DNA of 64,000 nt from Alphaproteobacteria bacterium. Lineage in GTDB: Bacteria; Pseudomonadota; Alphaproteobacteria; Micropepsales; Micropepsaceae. The stretch is from contig CANJIS010000007.1 of assembly GCA_947474565.1 (NCBI GenBank), positions 1 through 64,000 on the forward strand, read 5' to 3'. The notes below the pieces were generated by a model that was not told the DNA's origin, made no database searches, and saw only the letters and a program-made list of their open reading frames with translations. This document shows positions 10,608-19,998 of this stretch, piece after piece; the first letter of the stretch is position 1; the number at the start of each line of letters is the position of its first letter. The translations under genes were made by a program, and so were the position numbers.

Positions 10608-10633
10608 AAAACCTTGGCCATGACAAGTGAGGG

Positions 10634-11197
10634 TTAGGGATACAGCGTGAGGCCGGTTTCGGTGAGGATGCCGTCCAGTGGCATGTCATGGGCTTCGACC
10701 GGCAGGCTGTCCATTTCCTGCGCTGCATAGGCGACGCCGATGGCGCGCAGAGAATGCGGCCCGCTGCGATAAGCATAAAGTGTGCGGTCATAAAAGCCGC
10801 CGCCATAGCCCAGGCGATGGCCGTGTTGGTCGAACGCCAGCAGCGGCACCAGCAGCAGATGCGGCATCACCGAGGGCCAGTGCGCCTCAGGCTCGTGAAT
10901 GCCGTGGCTGCCGGGCTTCAGCACTTCGCCATCCGGCACGAGATGAAATTCCAGCGGCATATCGCGCGCCGCGATGCGGGGAAAGGCGATGTGGCAGCCC
11001 TGTCCCACCAAGGCCTGCAGCAACAGCGCCGGATCGGCTTCATGCGGCAACGCGTGATAGCCGCCCACCACCGCGCCCGGCGGCAACTTCAACGCCGCGG
11101 CCTGGGACGCCAGAGCCACGCCGATATCGGGATGGGCGGCGGCTTTGCGCTTTTCACGCGCCAGTTTTCGCAGCTCGGATTTGGCAGAGGATGTCAT
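10634..11197 (-). CDS. ygfA: 5-formyltetrahydrofolate cyclo-ligase
   Basis: ATP-dependent enzyme that turns 5-formyl-THF into 5,10-methenyl-THF, keeping the folate pool active. The 187-residue protein has the N-terminal Lys/Arg-rich segment (KLAREKRKAA) and the ATP-binding signature HRLGYGGGFYDRTL near residues 127-140. It lies downstream of zapA and the 6S RNA candidate, the conserved order zapA-ssrS-ygfA seen across proteobacteria. Confidence 0.95.
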   Translation of the reverse strand: MTSSAKSELRKLAREKRKAAAHPDIGVALASQAAALKLPPGAVVGGYHALPHEADPALLLQALVGQGCHIAFPRIAARDMPLEFHLVPDGEVLKPGSHGIHEPEAHWPSVMPHLLLVPLLAFDQHGHRLGYGGGFYDRTLYAYRSGPHSLRAIGVAYAAQEMDSLPVEAHDMPLDGILTETGLTLYP

Positions 11198-11221
11198 GGA
11201 GTATCACTGGCCAAGCCCGCG

Positions 11222-11392
11222 CTTTGCGCGTGGGAAGAAGTGGACGGAACCATACTTGCCGTTGGTATTTGGAACCTCACGGGCCTGCAGTGCAGGTGGG
11301 CGCCATATAACCGGAACCACGGCTCCAGTCAGGGACAGCTCCCGGTGAGTAACATTACGGCCCCTGGGTGTCGCTAACCTGACGCGCAAGAC
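11222..11392 (-). ncRNA. ssrS: 6S RNA candidate (ssrS)
   Basis: The interval between zapA and ygfA lacks a coding gene and is where 6S RNA sits in many proteobacteria. Read on this strand, TTGCGCGT (11389-11382) pairs perfectly with ACGCGCAA (11231-11224), closing a molecule of about 170 nt. The interior is largely paired-capable and contains a short CCTGCA/TGCAGG hairpin. That matches the long rod with a central bubble by which 6S RNA mimics an open promoter for RNA polymerase. Exact ends are estimates; no covariance search was possible. Confidence 0.72.
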
Positions 11393-11412
11393 AGTATCCG
11401 TCCGCCCCTAAC

Positions 11413-11772
11413 CTAGGCAGCCGAGAGCCTCGCGGCAATGTCTTCGATCTTTTTAGTGGCCCGTTCCAGAACATCGGCGGCGGCGCTTTCCGCCTCCATG
11501 GCCCGGGTTTCCAGGGCGCCGCGGGCATCACTGAGCGCATTGGCGGCTTTGGCGGAATCCGAAAGCCGCGATTCTGCGGAATGCTGTTCATCAGCGATCA
11601 GCAACGCCGCCATCAAAAGCAGCCTTGTGTCGCCGACCTGGCCCACAGAACCCAGCACTTCGCGCGCTTTGGCGTCCACTATGCCGGCAAGTTCCCGCAG
11701 GTGATCTTCTTCGCCGTCATCACAGGCGATGGTGTAGGCCCGGCCATTCACCATGACATTTACCAGGGGCAT
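11413..11772 (-). CDS. zapA: Cell division protein ZapA
   Basis: FtsZ-ring associated protein of 119 residues. The N-terminal globular domain is visible (VMVNGRAYTIACDDGEEDHL, residues 6-25, then 'LAGIVDAKAREV'), followed by a long coiled coil rich in Ala and Glu. It bundles FtsZ protofilaments at midcell. Next to it are the DUF4164-like coiled-coil gene upstream and the 6S RNA candidate downstream, a conserved alphaproteobacterial neighbourhood. Confidence 0.94.
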   Translation of the reverse strand: MPLVNVMVNGRAYTIACDDGEEDHLRELAGIVDAKAREVLGSVGQVGDTRLLLMAALLIADEQHSAESRLSDSAKAANALSDARGALETRAMEAESAAADVLERATKKIEDIAARLSAA

Positions 11773-11844
11773 CCCATTCTCCTTACTTTGGTCGCGCGGC
11801 CTGCGGAAAACCGCGAGGCCGCACTTTTCCTGGCCGACGCTCCT

Positions 11845-12111
11845 TCAGGATCTGGCCAGGGCGGCGCGAATCTCGCCAATCGCCCCATCCAGCCGGCCTT
11901 CGACATCTTCGGTTATGCTGGAAAAGGCTGCCAGCTCTTCCTCCAACGCGGCGATGCGGGTCAGCAGATGCTGCTTTTCGTCCTCCAGGACGGCCAGGCG
12001 GGGGTCGGGAACATGGGAAACCGGCGCGGCAGACGCCCCTTTGGAGGCTGCTTTTTCCAGGTTTTCCAAGGCCGCAGCCAGATGTTCCGCCGCCAATTCC
12101 AACCGGCTCAT
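11845..12111 (-). CDS. Small coiled-coil protein, DUF4164-like
   Basis: 88 residues starting MSRLELAAEHLAAALENLE (AGGG lies 5-8 bases before this ATG; a longer reading from 12135 is possible). The sequence is a helix-forming, heptad-like protein with an N-terminal helix, a Ser/Ala/Pro linker and a second helix (EDEKQHLLTRIAALEEELAAF). Position immediately upstream of zapA is where DUF4164 coiled-coil proteins are found in alphaproteobacteria, suggesting a role in division or ZapA partnering. The family assignment comes from context and composition, not a clear motif. Confidence 0.75.
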   Translation of the reverse strand: MSRLELAAEHLAAALENLEKAASKGASAAPVSHVPDPRLAVLEDEKQHLLTRIAALEEELAAFSSITEDVEGRLDGAIGEIRAALARS

Positions 12112-12247
12112 CGGCACCCTCTTTTCCGATTTCAAAATGACCTTAGGCTCCGGACGGAAAGAGGGTCAACGCAATTGCGTTAGCGGTTGGAAACCAGGCC
12201 TTGACGGCGGCTTACCCCCCTCTTAATGGCCCTACCGGAACCGACAA

Positions 12248-14239
12248 ATGACCAGCCCCGCCGCTCCCCCGGAGCAAGCCAAAATTCGCCCTCTCGCCAA
12301 TGCCATCCGGGCCTTGTCCATGGATGCCGTCGAGCAGGCAAAATCCGGTCACCCCGGCCTGCCCTTGGGCATGGCCGATGTCGCCACTGTGCTGTACCGG
12401 CACTTTCTGAAATTCGACGCCGCCCAGCCGCATTGGCCCAACCGCGACCGCTTCGTGCTGTCGGGCGGTCATGGCTCGATGCTGCTCTATTCCCTGCTCT
12501 GGCTGACCGGCTATCCCGGCATCAGCCTGGACGACATCAAGAGCTTCCGCAAAGTCGGCAGCCCCTGCGCCGGGCATCCCGAGTACGGCCATGCGCCGGG
12601 GATCGAGACCACCACCGGCCCGCTGGGCCAGGGCATTGCCAACTCGGTCGGTATGGCGATTGCCGAGCGGCACCTGAATGCGCGCTTCGGCGACCTGATC
12701 GACCACAAGACCTATGTCATCGCCTCGGATGGCGATCTGGAAGAAGGCATCTCCCACGAAGCGATTTCGCTGGCCGGGCATCTGAAGCCCAAGGGCCTGA
12801 TCGTGCTCTGGGACGACAACAACATCACCATCGACGGCTCGACCAACCTTTCCACCTCGACCGACCAGTTGAAGCGGTTCGAAGCGGCGGGCTGGACCAC
12901 CGACGCGTGCGATGGCCAGGACGCCGCCGACATTTACCGCGCGCTGGCCAAGGCGCAGGATGCGAACGCGCCGGTTCTGATCGCCTGCCGCACCACTATT
13001 GGTTTCGGCCTTCCCAGCGCCGGCACCCAGAAAGCCCATTCCGACGCGCCGGGCGCCGACGCCATAGCCGCCGCGCGCAAGACTTTGGGCTGGGATCATC
13101 TTCCCTTTGTCATTCCCGACGATCTGCTCGGCCAGTGGCGCGCCATCGGTGCCCAAGGCCGTGATGCCCGCGAAGCCTGGGAAAAGCGCAAAGCTGCGAA
13201 CTCCAAAGCCAAGGAATTGGACGAGGCTTTTGCCGGCGGCCTTCCCGCTGCCCTGGGCGTCAAGCTGGGCGAACTGAAAAAGAAGTTCAGCGAAGAAAAG
13301 CCCAGCGCTGGCACGCGCAAATTCTCCGAGAAGGCGCTGGAGGTCATCAACGACGTGCTGGCGGTCACCATCGGCGGCTCGGCGGATCTGACACCGTCCA
13401 ACAACACCAAGACCAAGAACATCACATCGATCACGCCGGGCGATTTCTCCGGCCGCTATATCCATTACGGCATCCGCGAACACGGCATGGCGGCGGCCAT
13501 GAACGGCATGGCGCTGCATGGCGGCGTCATTCCCTATGGCGGCACCTTCTTTGTGTTCTCGGATTATTGCCGTCCTTCCATCCGCCTGGCGGCGTTGATG
13601 GGCATTCGAGTCGTCTTTGTGATGACCCATGACTCCATCGGCGTGGGCGAAGACGGCCCCACCCATCAGCCTGTCGAGCAATTGGCCGCGATGCGGGCCA
13701 TGCCCAATCTTCTGGTGATGCGCCCGTGCGACGGCGTGGAAACGGCGGAGTGCTGGCAGATTGCACTGGAAAACCGCAACCGTCCCAGCCTGATCGCCTT
13801 CTCGCGCCAGGATGTGCCCACCGCACGCCTGCTGCACACCGACGACAATCTTTCCGCGCGCGGCGCCTATGAACTGGTGGCCGACGACAAGGCGCAAGTG
13901 ACGTTGCTGTCCACCGGCTCGGAAATTTCCATTGCCCTGACCGCGCGCGCGCTGCTGGCCAATGACGGCATCGGCGCGCGCATCGTCTCCATGCCCTGCT
14001 GGAGCCTGTTCGAAGAACAGGATGAAGGCTTCCGCAAAAAGCTTCTGGGCACCCTGCCGCGCATCGCGGTGGAAGCCGCCGCCCAGATGGGCTGGGACCG
14101 TTATATCGGCCCCAATGGCGCCTTTGTCGGCATGCATAGTTTCGGTTCTTCCGGTCCCTTCAAGGACGTCTACAAGCATTTCAACATCACCGCGGAAGCG
14201 GTGGCCGAAGCGGCGAAAAAAGCGCTGCGCAACACGTAA
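12248..14239 (+). CDS. tkt: Transketolase
   Basis: Thiamine diphosphate enzyme moving two-carbon ketol units between sugar phosphates in the pentose phosphate or Calvin cycles. 663 residues: the TPP-binding motif with [13 protein letters not shown] (about 158-170), the phosphate-binding His-rich N-terminus ([13 protein letters not shown]), the catalytic Glu region [14 protein letters not shown], and the C-terminal transketolase domain. First gene of a plus-strand run tkt-gap-pgk-fba, so all four are likely co-transcribed. Normal length and complete motifs. Confidence 0.97.
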   Translation: MTSPAAPPEQAKIRPLANAIRALSMDAVEQAKSGHPGLPLGMADVATVLYRHFLKFDAAQPHWPNRDRFVLSGGHGSMLLYSLLWLTGYPGISLDDIKSFRKVGSPCAGHPEYGHAPGIETTTGPLGQGIANSVGMAIAERHLNARFGDLIDHKTYVIASDGDLEEGISHEAISLAGHLKPKGLIVLWDDNNITIDGSTNLSTSTDQLKRFEAAGWTTDACDGQDAADIYRALAKAQDANAPVLIACRTTIGFGLPSAGTQKAHSDAPGADAIAAARKTLGWDHLPFVIPDDLLGQWRAIGAQGRDAREAWEKRKAANSKAKELDEAFAGGLPAALGVKLGELKKKFSEEKPSAGTRKFSEKALEVINDVLAVTIGGSADLTPSNNTKTKNITSITPGDFSGRYIHYGIREHGMAAAMNGMALHGGVIPYGGTFFVFSDYCRPSIRLAALMGIRVVFVMTHDSIGVGEDGPTHQPVEQLAAMRAMPNLLVMRPCDGVETAECWQIALENRNRPSLIAFSRQDVPTARLLHTDDNLSARGAYELVADDKAQVTLLSTGSEISIALTARALLANDGIGARIVSMPCWSLFEEQDEGFRKKLLGTLPRIAVEAAAQMGWDRYIGPNGAFVGMHSFGSSGPFKDVYKHFNITAEAVAEAAKKALRNT

Positions 14240-14249
14240 GGAACACGCC

Positions 14250-15257
14250 ATGGCAACCCGGGTAGCGATCAATGGCTTTGGCCGTATTGGACGGCTGGTG
14301 CTGCGGGCGATCGTGGAGTCGGGCCGCCGCGACATCGAAGTTGTTGGCGTCAACGATCTGGGGCCCGTGGAAACCAACGCCCATCTGCTGCGCTATGACA
14401 GCGTGCATGGCCGCTTTCCCGCCCAGGTGACGGTGGACGGCGACATCATGGTGGCTGCCGGTCATCGCATCAAAGTGACGGCGATCAAGAATCCCGCCGA
14501 ACTGCCGCACAAGGAATTGGGCGTCGATATCGCGCTGGAATGCACCGGCATTTTCACCGCCCGCGAAAAGGCGGCGCTGCATTTGGAAGCCGGCGCCAAG
14601 CGTGTGCTGATCTCGGCCCCCGGCGAAGGCGCCGACCTGACCGTGGTCTTCGGCGTCAACCAGGACAAGCTCACCAAGGACATGACGGTGGTGTCAAATG
14701 CGTCCTGCACCACCAACTGCCTGGCCCCGGTGGCCAAGGTGCTGAACGACGCCATCGGCATCCAGCATGGCATAATGACCACGGTGCATTCCTATACCAA
14801 CGACCAGCCGTCGCTGGACCAGATGCACAAGGATCTGTACCGCGCCCGCGCCGCGGCGCTATCCATGATCCCGACCTCGACCGGCGCCGCCAAGGCTGTC
14901 GGCCTGGTGCTGCCGGAATTGAAGGGCAAGCTGGACGGCATGTCGGTGCGCGTGCCGACCCCCAATGTCTCGCTGGTCGATCTGAAATTCACCGCCAAGC
15001 GCGCTACGTCGGTGGAAGAGATCAACAACGCCATCAAGGGCGCAGCCCTGGGCCCGCTCAAGGGCATCCTGGACGTGGTGCACGAGAAGCTGGTGTCGAT
15101 TGATTTCAATCACAATCCGGCTTCGGCATCCTTCGCGCTGGACCAGACCAAGGTAATCGACGGCACCTTCGTGTCGGTGATGGCCTGGTACGACAATGAA
15201 TGGGGCTTCTCCAACCGCATGCTCGATACTGCGGTTGCGATGGGCAAGCTGATCTAA
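14250..15257 (+). CDS. gap: Glyceraldehyde-3-phosphate dehydrogenase
   Basis: Phosphorylating GAPDH of 335 residues. Start ATG at 14250 follows an AAGGAACACGCC leader and gives the standard opening [14 protein letters not shown] with the NAD(P)-binding GFGRIG. Catalytic Cys lies in [11 protein letters not shown] and the catalytic His follows in '[11 protein letters not shown]'. The reading frame stays open upstream into tkt, but that extension is spurious. 'NDLGP' replaces the Asp-Leu/Thr region seen in E. coli GapA, so the cofactor could be NAD or NADP. It begins 10 bases after the tkt stop. Confidence 0.97.
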   Translation: MATRVAINGFGRIGRLVLRAIVESGRRDIEVVGVNDLGPVETNAHLLRYDSVHGRFPAQVTVDGDIMVAAGHRIKVTAIKNPAELPHKELGVDIALECTGIFTAREKAALHLEAGAKRVLISAPGEGADLTVVFGVNQDKLTKDMTVVSNASCTTNCLAPVAKVLNDAIGIQHGIMTTVHSYTNDQPSLDQMHKDLYRARAAALSMIPTSTGAAKAVGLVLPELKGKLDGMSVRVPTPNVSLVDLKFTAKRATSVEEINNAIKGAALGPLKGILDVVHEKLVSIDFNHNPASASFALDQTKVIDGTFVSVMAWYDNEWGFSNRMLDTAVAMGKLI

Positions 15258-15295
15258 ATGTCCTCGGCCTCAAGTAGCGAAGCGGTAGGCCAACA

Positions 15296-16486
15296 ATGAA
15301 GTTCCGGACCCTCGACGGCCTGGATGTCAAAGGCAGGCGCGTGATCGTGCGCGCCGACCTCAACGTTCCCATGGCTGGCGGCAAGGTCACTGATACGCTG
15401 CGGCTGCGCCGACAGGCTCCCACCATCCGCGAGTTGTCGGAAAAGGGCGCCAAGGTGATCGTGCTCAGCCATTTCGACCGGCCCAAGGGCAAAGTTGTTC
15501 CGTCCATGTCGCTGAAGCCGGTGGCCGAGCCGCTGGCCAAGGAAGTGGGCCTGCCCGTGGCGTTCGTGGGCGAGTGCGCCGGACCGGATGCGGAAGCCGC
15601 GATCAAGAAGCTGAAGGACGGCGAAATCCTGCTTTTGGAAAACACCCGCTTTCATCCCGGCGAAGAAAAAGACGCGCCGGAATTTTCCAAGGCTCTGGCC
15701 GCGCTGGGCGATATTTTCGTCAATGACGCGTTTTCTGCGGCCCATCGGGCGCATTCCTCGACCGCCGGCATCGCCGACCTGCTGCCGTCTTATGCCGGCC
15801 GCGCCATGGAAGAAGAATTGCGCCATCTGGAAAAGGCGCTGACCAAGCCGGAACGCCCGCTGATGGCGGTGGTGGGCGGGGCGAAAGTCTCATCCAAGAT
15901 CGCGCTGCTGGAAAACATGGTGACCCAGGTGGAAACGCTGGTGATCGGCGGCGCCATGGCCAACACGTTCCTGGCGGCGGAAGGCCTGCATGTCGGCCGC
16001 TCGCTCTATGAACCCGAATATCTGGAGACCGCCCGCAAGGTGATCCGCATGGCTACCGAAAGCGGCTGCGCCCTGCTATTGCCCACCGATGTGGTGGTGG
16101 CCAAGGAATTCAAGGAAGGCGCGCCGCACCGCACCGTGGCGACCAACAAGATCGCGCCCGACGAAATGGCGCTGGATGTGGGCCCCAAGACCATCGCCGC
16201 ATTCAAAAACCGGCTGGCCACCATCAAGACGCTGGTGTGGAACGGACCGTTCGGCGCGTTTGAAACCTCGCCCTTCCAGGCCGGTACGGTGGCGGCGGCG
16301 AAGGCGGTGGCGGAAGCCACCAAGGCCGGCAAACTGTTGAGCGTGGCGGGCGGCGGCGATACGGTTGCGGCGTTGTCGGCGGCAGGCGTGGAGAATGATT
16401 TCACCTATGTCTCGACCGCCGGTGGGGCATTTCTGGAATGGCTTGAGGGCAAGGATCTGCCCGGCGTGCAGGCACTTAAGGCTTAA
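15296..16486 (+). CDS. pgk: Phosphoglycerate kinase
   Basis: Transfers phosphate between 1,3-bisphosphoglycerate and ADP. 396 residues; visible signatures are the N-terminal substrate loop ([11 protein letters not shown]), '[13 protein letters not shown]', the hinge '[15 protein letters not shown]' and the C-terminal nucleotide loop '[11 protein letters not shown]'. It follows gap by 38 bases and precedes fba by 11, forming a compact glycolysis/gluconeogenesis unit. Confidence 0.98.
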   Translation: MKFRTLDGLDVKGRRVIVRADLNVPMAGGKVTDTLRLRRQAPTIRELSEKGAKVIVLSHFDRPKGKVVPSMSLKPVAEPLAKEVGLPVAFVGECAGPDAEAAIKKLKDGEILLLENTRFHPGEEKDAPEFSKALAALGDIFVNDAFSAAHRAHSSTAGIADLLPSYAGRAMEEELRHLEKALTKPERPLMAVVGGAKVSSKIALLENMVTQVETLVIGGAMANTFLAAEGLHVGRSLYEPEYLETARKVIRMATESGCALLLPTDVVVAKEFKEGAPHRTVATNKIAPDEMALDVGPKTIAAFKNRLATIKTLVWNGPFGAFETSPFQAGTVAAAKAVAEATKAGKLLSVAGGGDTVAALSAAGVENDFTYVSTAGGAFLEWLEGKDLPGVQALKA

Positions 16487-16497
16487 GGGGAAGAACA

Positions 16498-17520
16498 ATG
16501 AATCTCGACGAATTGCACGGCATTGCGCAGAAGATGGTCGCCAAGGGCAAGGGCCTCTTGGCAGCGGATGAATCCAACGCCACCATTGGCAAGCGCTTCG
16601 ACGTCATCAAGACCGAGAACAGCGAAGACAATCGCCGCGACTATCGCGAATTCATGTTCCGCACCATGCCGGCGATGAAGGAGCATATCTCCGGCGTCAT
16701 CCTGTATGACGAAACCATCCGCCAGAAGGCCAAGGACGGCACACCGCTGGTCAAGCTGATCGAAGCCGCCGGCGCGGTGCCGGGCATCAAGGTGGATACC
16801 GGCGCCAAGCCGCTGGCCGGCCAGCCGGGCGAGACCATCACCGAAGGCCTGGATGGTCTGCGCGAGCGTTTCGTCGAGTATTACAAGCTGGGCGCGCGCT
16901 TCGCCAAATGGCGGGCGGTGATCGATATCGGCGCCGGCATGCCCAGCTACAACTGCATCAATGCCAACGCCCAGGCCATGGCGCGCTATGCCGCCCTGGC
17001 GCAGGAAAACGGCATCGTTCCCATCATCGAGCCGGAAGTGCTGATGGATGGCGATCACGACATCAAGCGCTGCGAAGACGTCACCTCCTGGGTGCACCAG
17101 GAATTCTTCAACCAGCTTTTCTATGCCGGCGTGAAACTGGAAGGCATCATCCTGAAGCCCAACATGATTGTGCCGGGCAAGAAGTGCCCCAAGCAGGCCA
17201 GCATCGAAGAAGTGGCCGAAGCCACGGTGCGCCAATTGAAGCGCCATGTTCCGCCCGCCGTCACCGGCATCGCCTTCCTGTCAGGCGGCCAGTCGGACGA
17301 AGAAGCCACCGCGCATCTGTCGGCCATTAACGCCATTGGCGGCACGCCCTGGCCCATCACCTTCTCCTATGGCCGCGCGCTGCAGGCCGCGCCGCAAGCC
17401 GCCTGGGGCGGCAAGGCGGAAAATGTCGCCAAAGGCCAGGCCTCTTTCGCCCACCGCGCCCTGATGAACTCGCTGGCGTCGGTCGGTAAATGGACCAAGG
17501 CCGCCGAGAAGGCAGCTTAA
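16498..17520 (+). CDS. fba: Class I fructose-bisphosphate aldolase
   Basis: Schiff-base aldolase of 340 residues, the eukaryote-like class I type rather than the zinc class II enzyme. Signatures: '[18 protein letters not shown]' near residue 18, '[10 protein letters not shown]', 'WRAVIDIG', '[14 protein letters not shown]', and '[14 protein letters not shown]' holding the Schiff-base lysine (about residue 220). C-terminus ends KAAEKAA. It starts 11 bases after pgk. Class I enzymes do occur in alphaproteobacteria, so transfer need not be invoked. Confidence 0.97.
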   Translation: MNLDELHGIAQKMVAKGKGLLAADESNATIGKRFDVIKTENSEDNRRDYREFMFRTMPAMKEHISGVILYDETIRQKAKDGTPLVKLIEAAGAVPGIKVDTGAKPLAGQPGETITEGLDGLRERFVEYYKLGARFAKWRAVIDIGAGMPSYNCINANAQAMARYAALAQENGIVPIIEPEVLMDGDHDIKRCEDVTSWVHQEFFNQLFYAGVKLEGIILKPNMIVPGKKCPKQASIEEVAEATVRQLKRHVPPAVTGIAFLSGGQSDEEATAHLSAINAIGGTPWPITFSYGRALQAAPQAAWGGKAENVAKGQASFAHRALMNSLASVGKWTKAAEKAA

Positions 17521-17521
17521 G

Positions 17522-18145
17522 CTGAGCAATTGCAGACTCTATCTGGTCTCGCCGCCGCGCATTGCGGCGAATGATTTCTCGGCTGTGCTGAAAGAGGCGC
17601 TGGCAGGCGGCGATGTCGCCAGCTTTCAGTTGCGGCTGAAGAATGTCAGCGACGATGAAATACGGCGCGCCTGTGATGTGCTGCGCCCGGTGGCGCAGGC
17701 GGCAGGCACGGCTTTTATTCTCAACGACCGGCCTGACCTCGCCGCCGAATTGGGCTGCGACGGCGTCCATGTCGGCCAGGAAGATGCGGCCTATGCCGAG
17801 GCGCGCGCGGCAGTGGGCAAGGATGCGATTGTCGGCGTCACCTGTCACAACAGCCGTCATCTGGCGATGGAAGCCGGTGAAGCGGGCGCGGATTACATCG
17901 CCTTCGGCGCTTTCTTTCCCACCAAGACCAAAGACCCCAAGACCCAGGCCGATATCGAGTTGTTGAAATGGTGGGGTGACAGCATGGTGGTGCCATGCGT
18001 CGCCATCGGCGGCATCACCGTGGCCAATGCACCCGTCCTGATCGAAGCCGGCGCCGACTTCCTGGCGGTGGCGGCGGGCGTGTGGGAACACCAGAACGGT
18101 GCGCGCGCGGCGGTGAAGGAATTCAACGCCCTGTTCCAGGCATGA
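17522..18145 (+). CDS. thiE: Thiamine phosphate synthase, apparent CTG start
   Basis: Joins hydroxymethylpyrimidine diphosphate to thiazole phosphate. The reading frame shows a TIM barrel with 'SFQLRLKN', '[24 protein letters not shown]', 'IVGVTCHNS', '[16 protein letters not shown]' and 'CVAIGGI'. The first ATG/GTG/TTG in frame (GTG at 17585) would cut off the first strand. The conserved '[10 protein letters not shown]' lies upstream, preceded only by CTG at 17522, with AAGG 9 bases before it and the fba stop 1 base before it. I therefore place the start at CTG (about 207 residues). No TPP riboswitch is seen, and expression is probably coupled to fba. Confidence 0.85.
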   Translation: MSNCRLYLVSPPRIAANDFSAVLKEALAGGDVASFQLRLKNVSDDEIRRACDVLRPVAQAAGTAFILNDRPDLAAELGCDGVHVGQEDAAYAEARAAVGKDAIVGVTCHNSRHLAMEAGEAGADYIAFGAFFPTKTKDPKTQADIELLKWWGDSMVVPCVAIGGITVANAPVLIEAGADFLAVAAGVWEHQNGARAAVKEFNALFQA

Positions 18146-18205
18146 TCGCCCCGGCTTCACCATGAAAGCCCCGCCTACACCATGAAAGCCCCATCTTCCC
18201 CATGA
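18141..18205 (+). repeat. 20-bp tandem repeat forming three coupled 7-codon mini-ORFs
   Basis: A 20-base unit CATGAAAGCCCC(N8) is repeated: 18141-18160, 18161-18180, 18181-18200 and the start of a fourth at 18201. Each unit encodes a mini-ORF of seven codons whose TGA overlaps the next ATG as ATGA: MIAPASP (18142-18165), MKAPPTP (18162-18185) and MKAPSSP (18182-18205). The first ATG overlaps the thiE stop; the last mini-ORF's stop overlaps the start of the next membrane-protein gene. Because 20 is not a multiple of three, each step changes frame. Confidence 0.85.
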
Positions 18206-18474
18206 AAGAGAGACTGCTGAGTTTTGTCTTTCTCGGCATTCTTGGGACGCTGGCGTATCACCTGCTCTATAGCCGCCTCGTTTCCGCCCCCACGCAGATC
18301 TATTGGTATGTGCCGCAAATCCTGGTTCCGGCGCTGTTGCTGCTGGGGCTGGCCTGGGGACTGGGTTTTTACCGGCGGGCCGGCTGGCTTGAGGCGGCGG
18401 TAACCCTTATTTTGCTGGCGATTGTGGGCCTGACGGTGCCGGCCTCCTATTCCTGCGGGCTTGGCTGTTTCTAG
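18202..18474 (+). CDS. Small membrane protein of unknown function
   Basis: 90 residues ([15 protein letters not shown]...), with three hydrophobic segments near residues 6-24, 38-57 and 64-85, and a C-terminus ending in SCGLGCF with two cysteines. The protein is not recognised. Its ATG overlaps the last of three mini-ORFs that link it to thiE, so its translation may be strongly dependent on reinitiation. Downstream lies efp. Confidence 0.7.
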   Translation: MKERLLSFVFLGILGTLAYHLLYSRLVSAPTQIYWYVPQILVPALLLLGLAWGLGFYRRAGWLEAAVTLILLAIVGLTVPASYSCGLGCF

Positions 18475-18565
18475 ACTTTGCATGTCGAAGTGGGGGCTGC
18501 TATCACCCGCCCGCTCTTTGAACCTGCTGACCGTATTCCCGCACGCGCCCGGAGGCGCATTCCGT

Positions 18566-19132
18566 ATGTCCAAAATCACCGGCAATGAAATCAGCCCCGG
18601 CACCATGATCGAGTATGACGGCGGGCTGTGGATCGCGGTCAAAACCCAGAAGGTGAAGCCCGGCAAGGGCGGCGCCTATAACCAGGTCGAGCTCAAAAAC
18701 GTCATCAACGGCACCAAGCTGAACCAGCGCTTTCGTTCCGACGAAGCGGTGGACGAAATCAATCTGGAGAAGAAGGACTTTCAGTTCCTCTATGCCAGCG
18801 GCGACATGCTGACCTTTATGGACATGGTGACCTATGAACAGATCGAGTTGGCCGCCGATTTCGTCGGCGACCAGGCGGTGTTTCTGCAGGACGGGATGAA
18901 GACCCTGGTGCAGATGTATGAAGACCGCCCCATCGGCATCAAATTGCCGGTGCAGGTGACGCTGACCGTCACCGAAGCCGATCCGGTGATGAAGGGCGGC
19001 ACGGCCGCGCCATCCTATAAGAGCGCGGTGCTGGAAAATGGTTTGAAGATCCAGGTGCCGCCGTTCATTTCGGCGGGCGAGAAGATCATCGTCGCCACCG
19101 AAGACAGTTCTTACGTTCGGCGGGCCGAATAG
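18566..19132 (+). CDS. efp: Elongation factor P
   Basis: Rescues ribosomes stalled at polyproline. 188 residues from ATG 18566, with GGAGG ending about 10 bases upstream (18551-18555). The KOW-like N-domain ('[17 protein letters not shown]') carries the modification loop '[16 protein letters not shown]', with Lys at the tip position of the PGKGGA loop, followed by two OB domains ending '[13 protein letters not shown]'. The modifying genes (epmA/epmB) are not in the window. Its stop abuts the inositol monophosphatase start. Confidence 0.97.
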   Translation: MSKITGNEISPGTMIEYDGGLWIAVKTQKVKPGKGGAYNQVELKNVINGTKLNQRFRSDEAVDEINLEKKDFQFLYASGDMLTFMDMVTYEQIELAADFVGDQAVFLQDGMKTLVQMYEDRPIGIKLPVQVTLTVTEADPVMKGGTAAPSYKSAVLENGLKIQVPPFISAGEKIIVATEDSSYVRRAE

Positions 19133-19933
19133 ATGACCTATACGTCTCCCATCCTGAATGTGATGACCGCGGCGGTGCGCAAGGCCGGCCGCCCCCTGAT
19201 CCGCGATTTCGGTGAACTGGAAAACCTGCAAATCTCGATGAAAGGCCCGGCGGATTTCGTCACCAGCGCCGACACCAGAACCGAAAGCCTGCTGATCGAG
19301 GAATTGACCAGGGTGCGGCCCGGTTATGGCTTTCTGGGCGAAGAAAGCGGCACCATCGAAGGCAAGGACGAGAGCCACCGTTTTATTATTGATCCCATCG
19401 ACGGCACCACCAACTTCATGCATGGCGTGCCGCATTTCGCCATCTCGGTGGCGCTGGAGCGCGAAGGCCAGCTTGTGGCGGGGGTGATCTACAACCCCGT
19501 CACCGACGATCTTTTCGTCGCCGAGAAAAATCATGGCGCCTATCACAACCACAAGCGGCTGCGGGTAGCGGGGCGCAAGGAGCTTGGCCCCTGCCTTCTC
19601 GCCACCGGCTTTCCCTTCAAGGGCCGCGAAGGCCATGCACAATCGCTGGCCGAGATGGAAACCATGATGGGTCTGACCGCCGGCATTCGCCGCTTCGGCA
19701 CCGCCTCGCTGGACCTGGCCTATGTCGCGGCGGGCCGGTTTGACGGCTTCTGGGAGCGCGGCATCAAGGCCTGGGACATGGCGGCGGGAATTCTTCTCGT
19801 CCGGGAGGCCGGCGGCATGATCGCCGACCTGGACGGCGGCCAGGACATGCTCACCAAGGGCTCCATCCTGGTGGCCAATGAGTATCTCCAGCCCCAGCTT
19901 TTGAAGCTGCTGAAGAACGTCAAAGCCGGATAA
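19133..19933 (+). CDS. suhB: Inositol monophosphatase family protein (SuhB-like)
   Basis: Mg-dependent phosphatase of 266 residues with the family motifs: GEESG (about 65), the metal-binding signature DPIDGTTNF (about 87-95) and the C-terminal WDMAAGILLVREAGG. It directly follows efp with no gap, a conserved alphaproteobacterial pair. The substrate could be inositol-1-phosphate, histidinol phosphate or other sugar phosphates; SuhB in E. coli also assists rRNA transcription. Confidence 0.94.
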   Translation: MTYTSPILNVMTAAVRKAGRPLIRDFGELENLQISMKGPADFVTSADTRTESLLIEELTRVRPGYGFLGEESGTIEGKDESHRFIIDPIDGTTNFMHGVPHFAISVALEREGQLVAGVIYNPVTDDLFVAEKNHGAYHNHKRLRVAGRKELGPCLLATGFPFKGREGHAQSLAEMETMMGLTAGIRRFGTASLDLAYVAAGRFDGFWERGIKAWDMAAGILLVREAGGMIADLDGGQDMLTKGSILVANEYLQPQLLKLLKNVKAG

Positions 19934-19998
19934 AACAGCGCATTGAGACAAGGCGGCGGACCCGCTACACTTTTCCAGTCGAACTGGGCGAAATCAGG

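Noticed and set aside
13962-14249. N-terminal extension of GAPDH into the transketolase gene
   Set aside because: The extension overlaps tkt in another frame; the ATG at 14250 gives the invariant family N-terminus.
12212-14377. Very long open frame on the minus strand opposite transketolase and the gap start
   Set aside because: It mirrors the strong codon bias of the real plus-strand genes; no recognisable domain, no ribosome site, and it spans two genes.
17440-17530. TPP riboswitch ahead of thiE
   Set aside because: thiE starts within 1 base of the fba stop and no THI-box core is visible in the preceding sequence.
18141-18205. Short regular repeat considered as a CRISPR array
   Set aside because: The unit is only 20 bp with no unique 30-bp spacers, and no cas genes are present; it is a tandem repeat in a translation-initiation zone.
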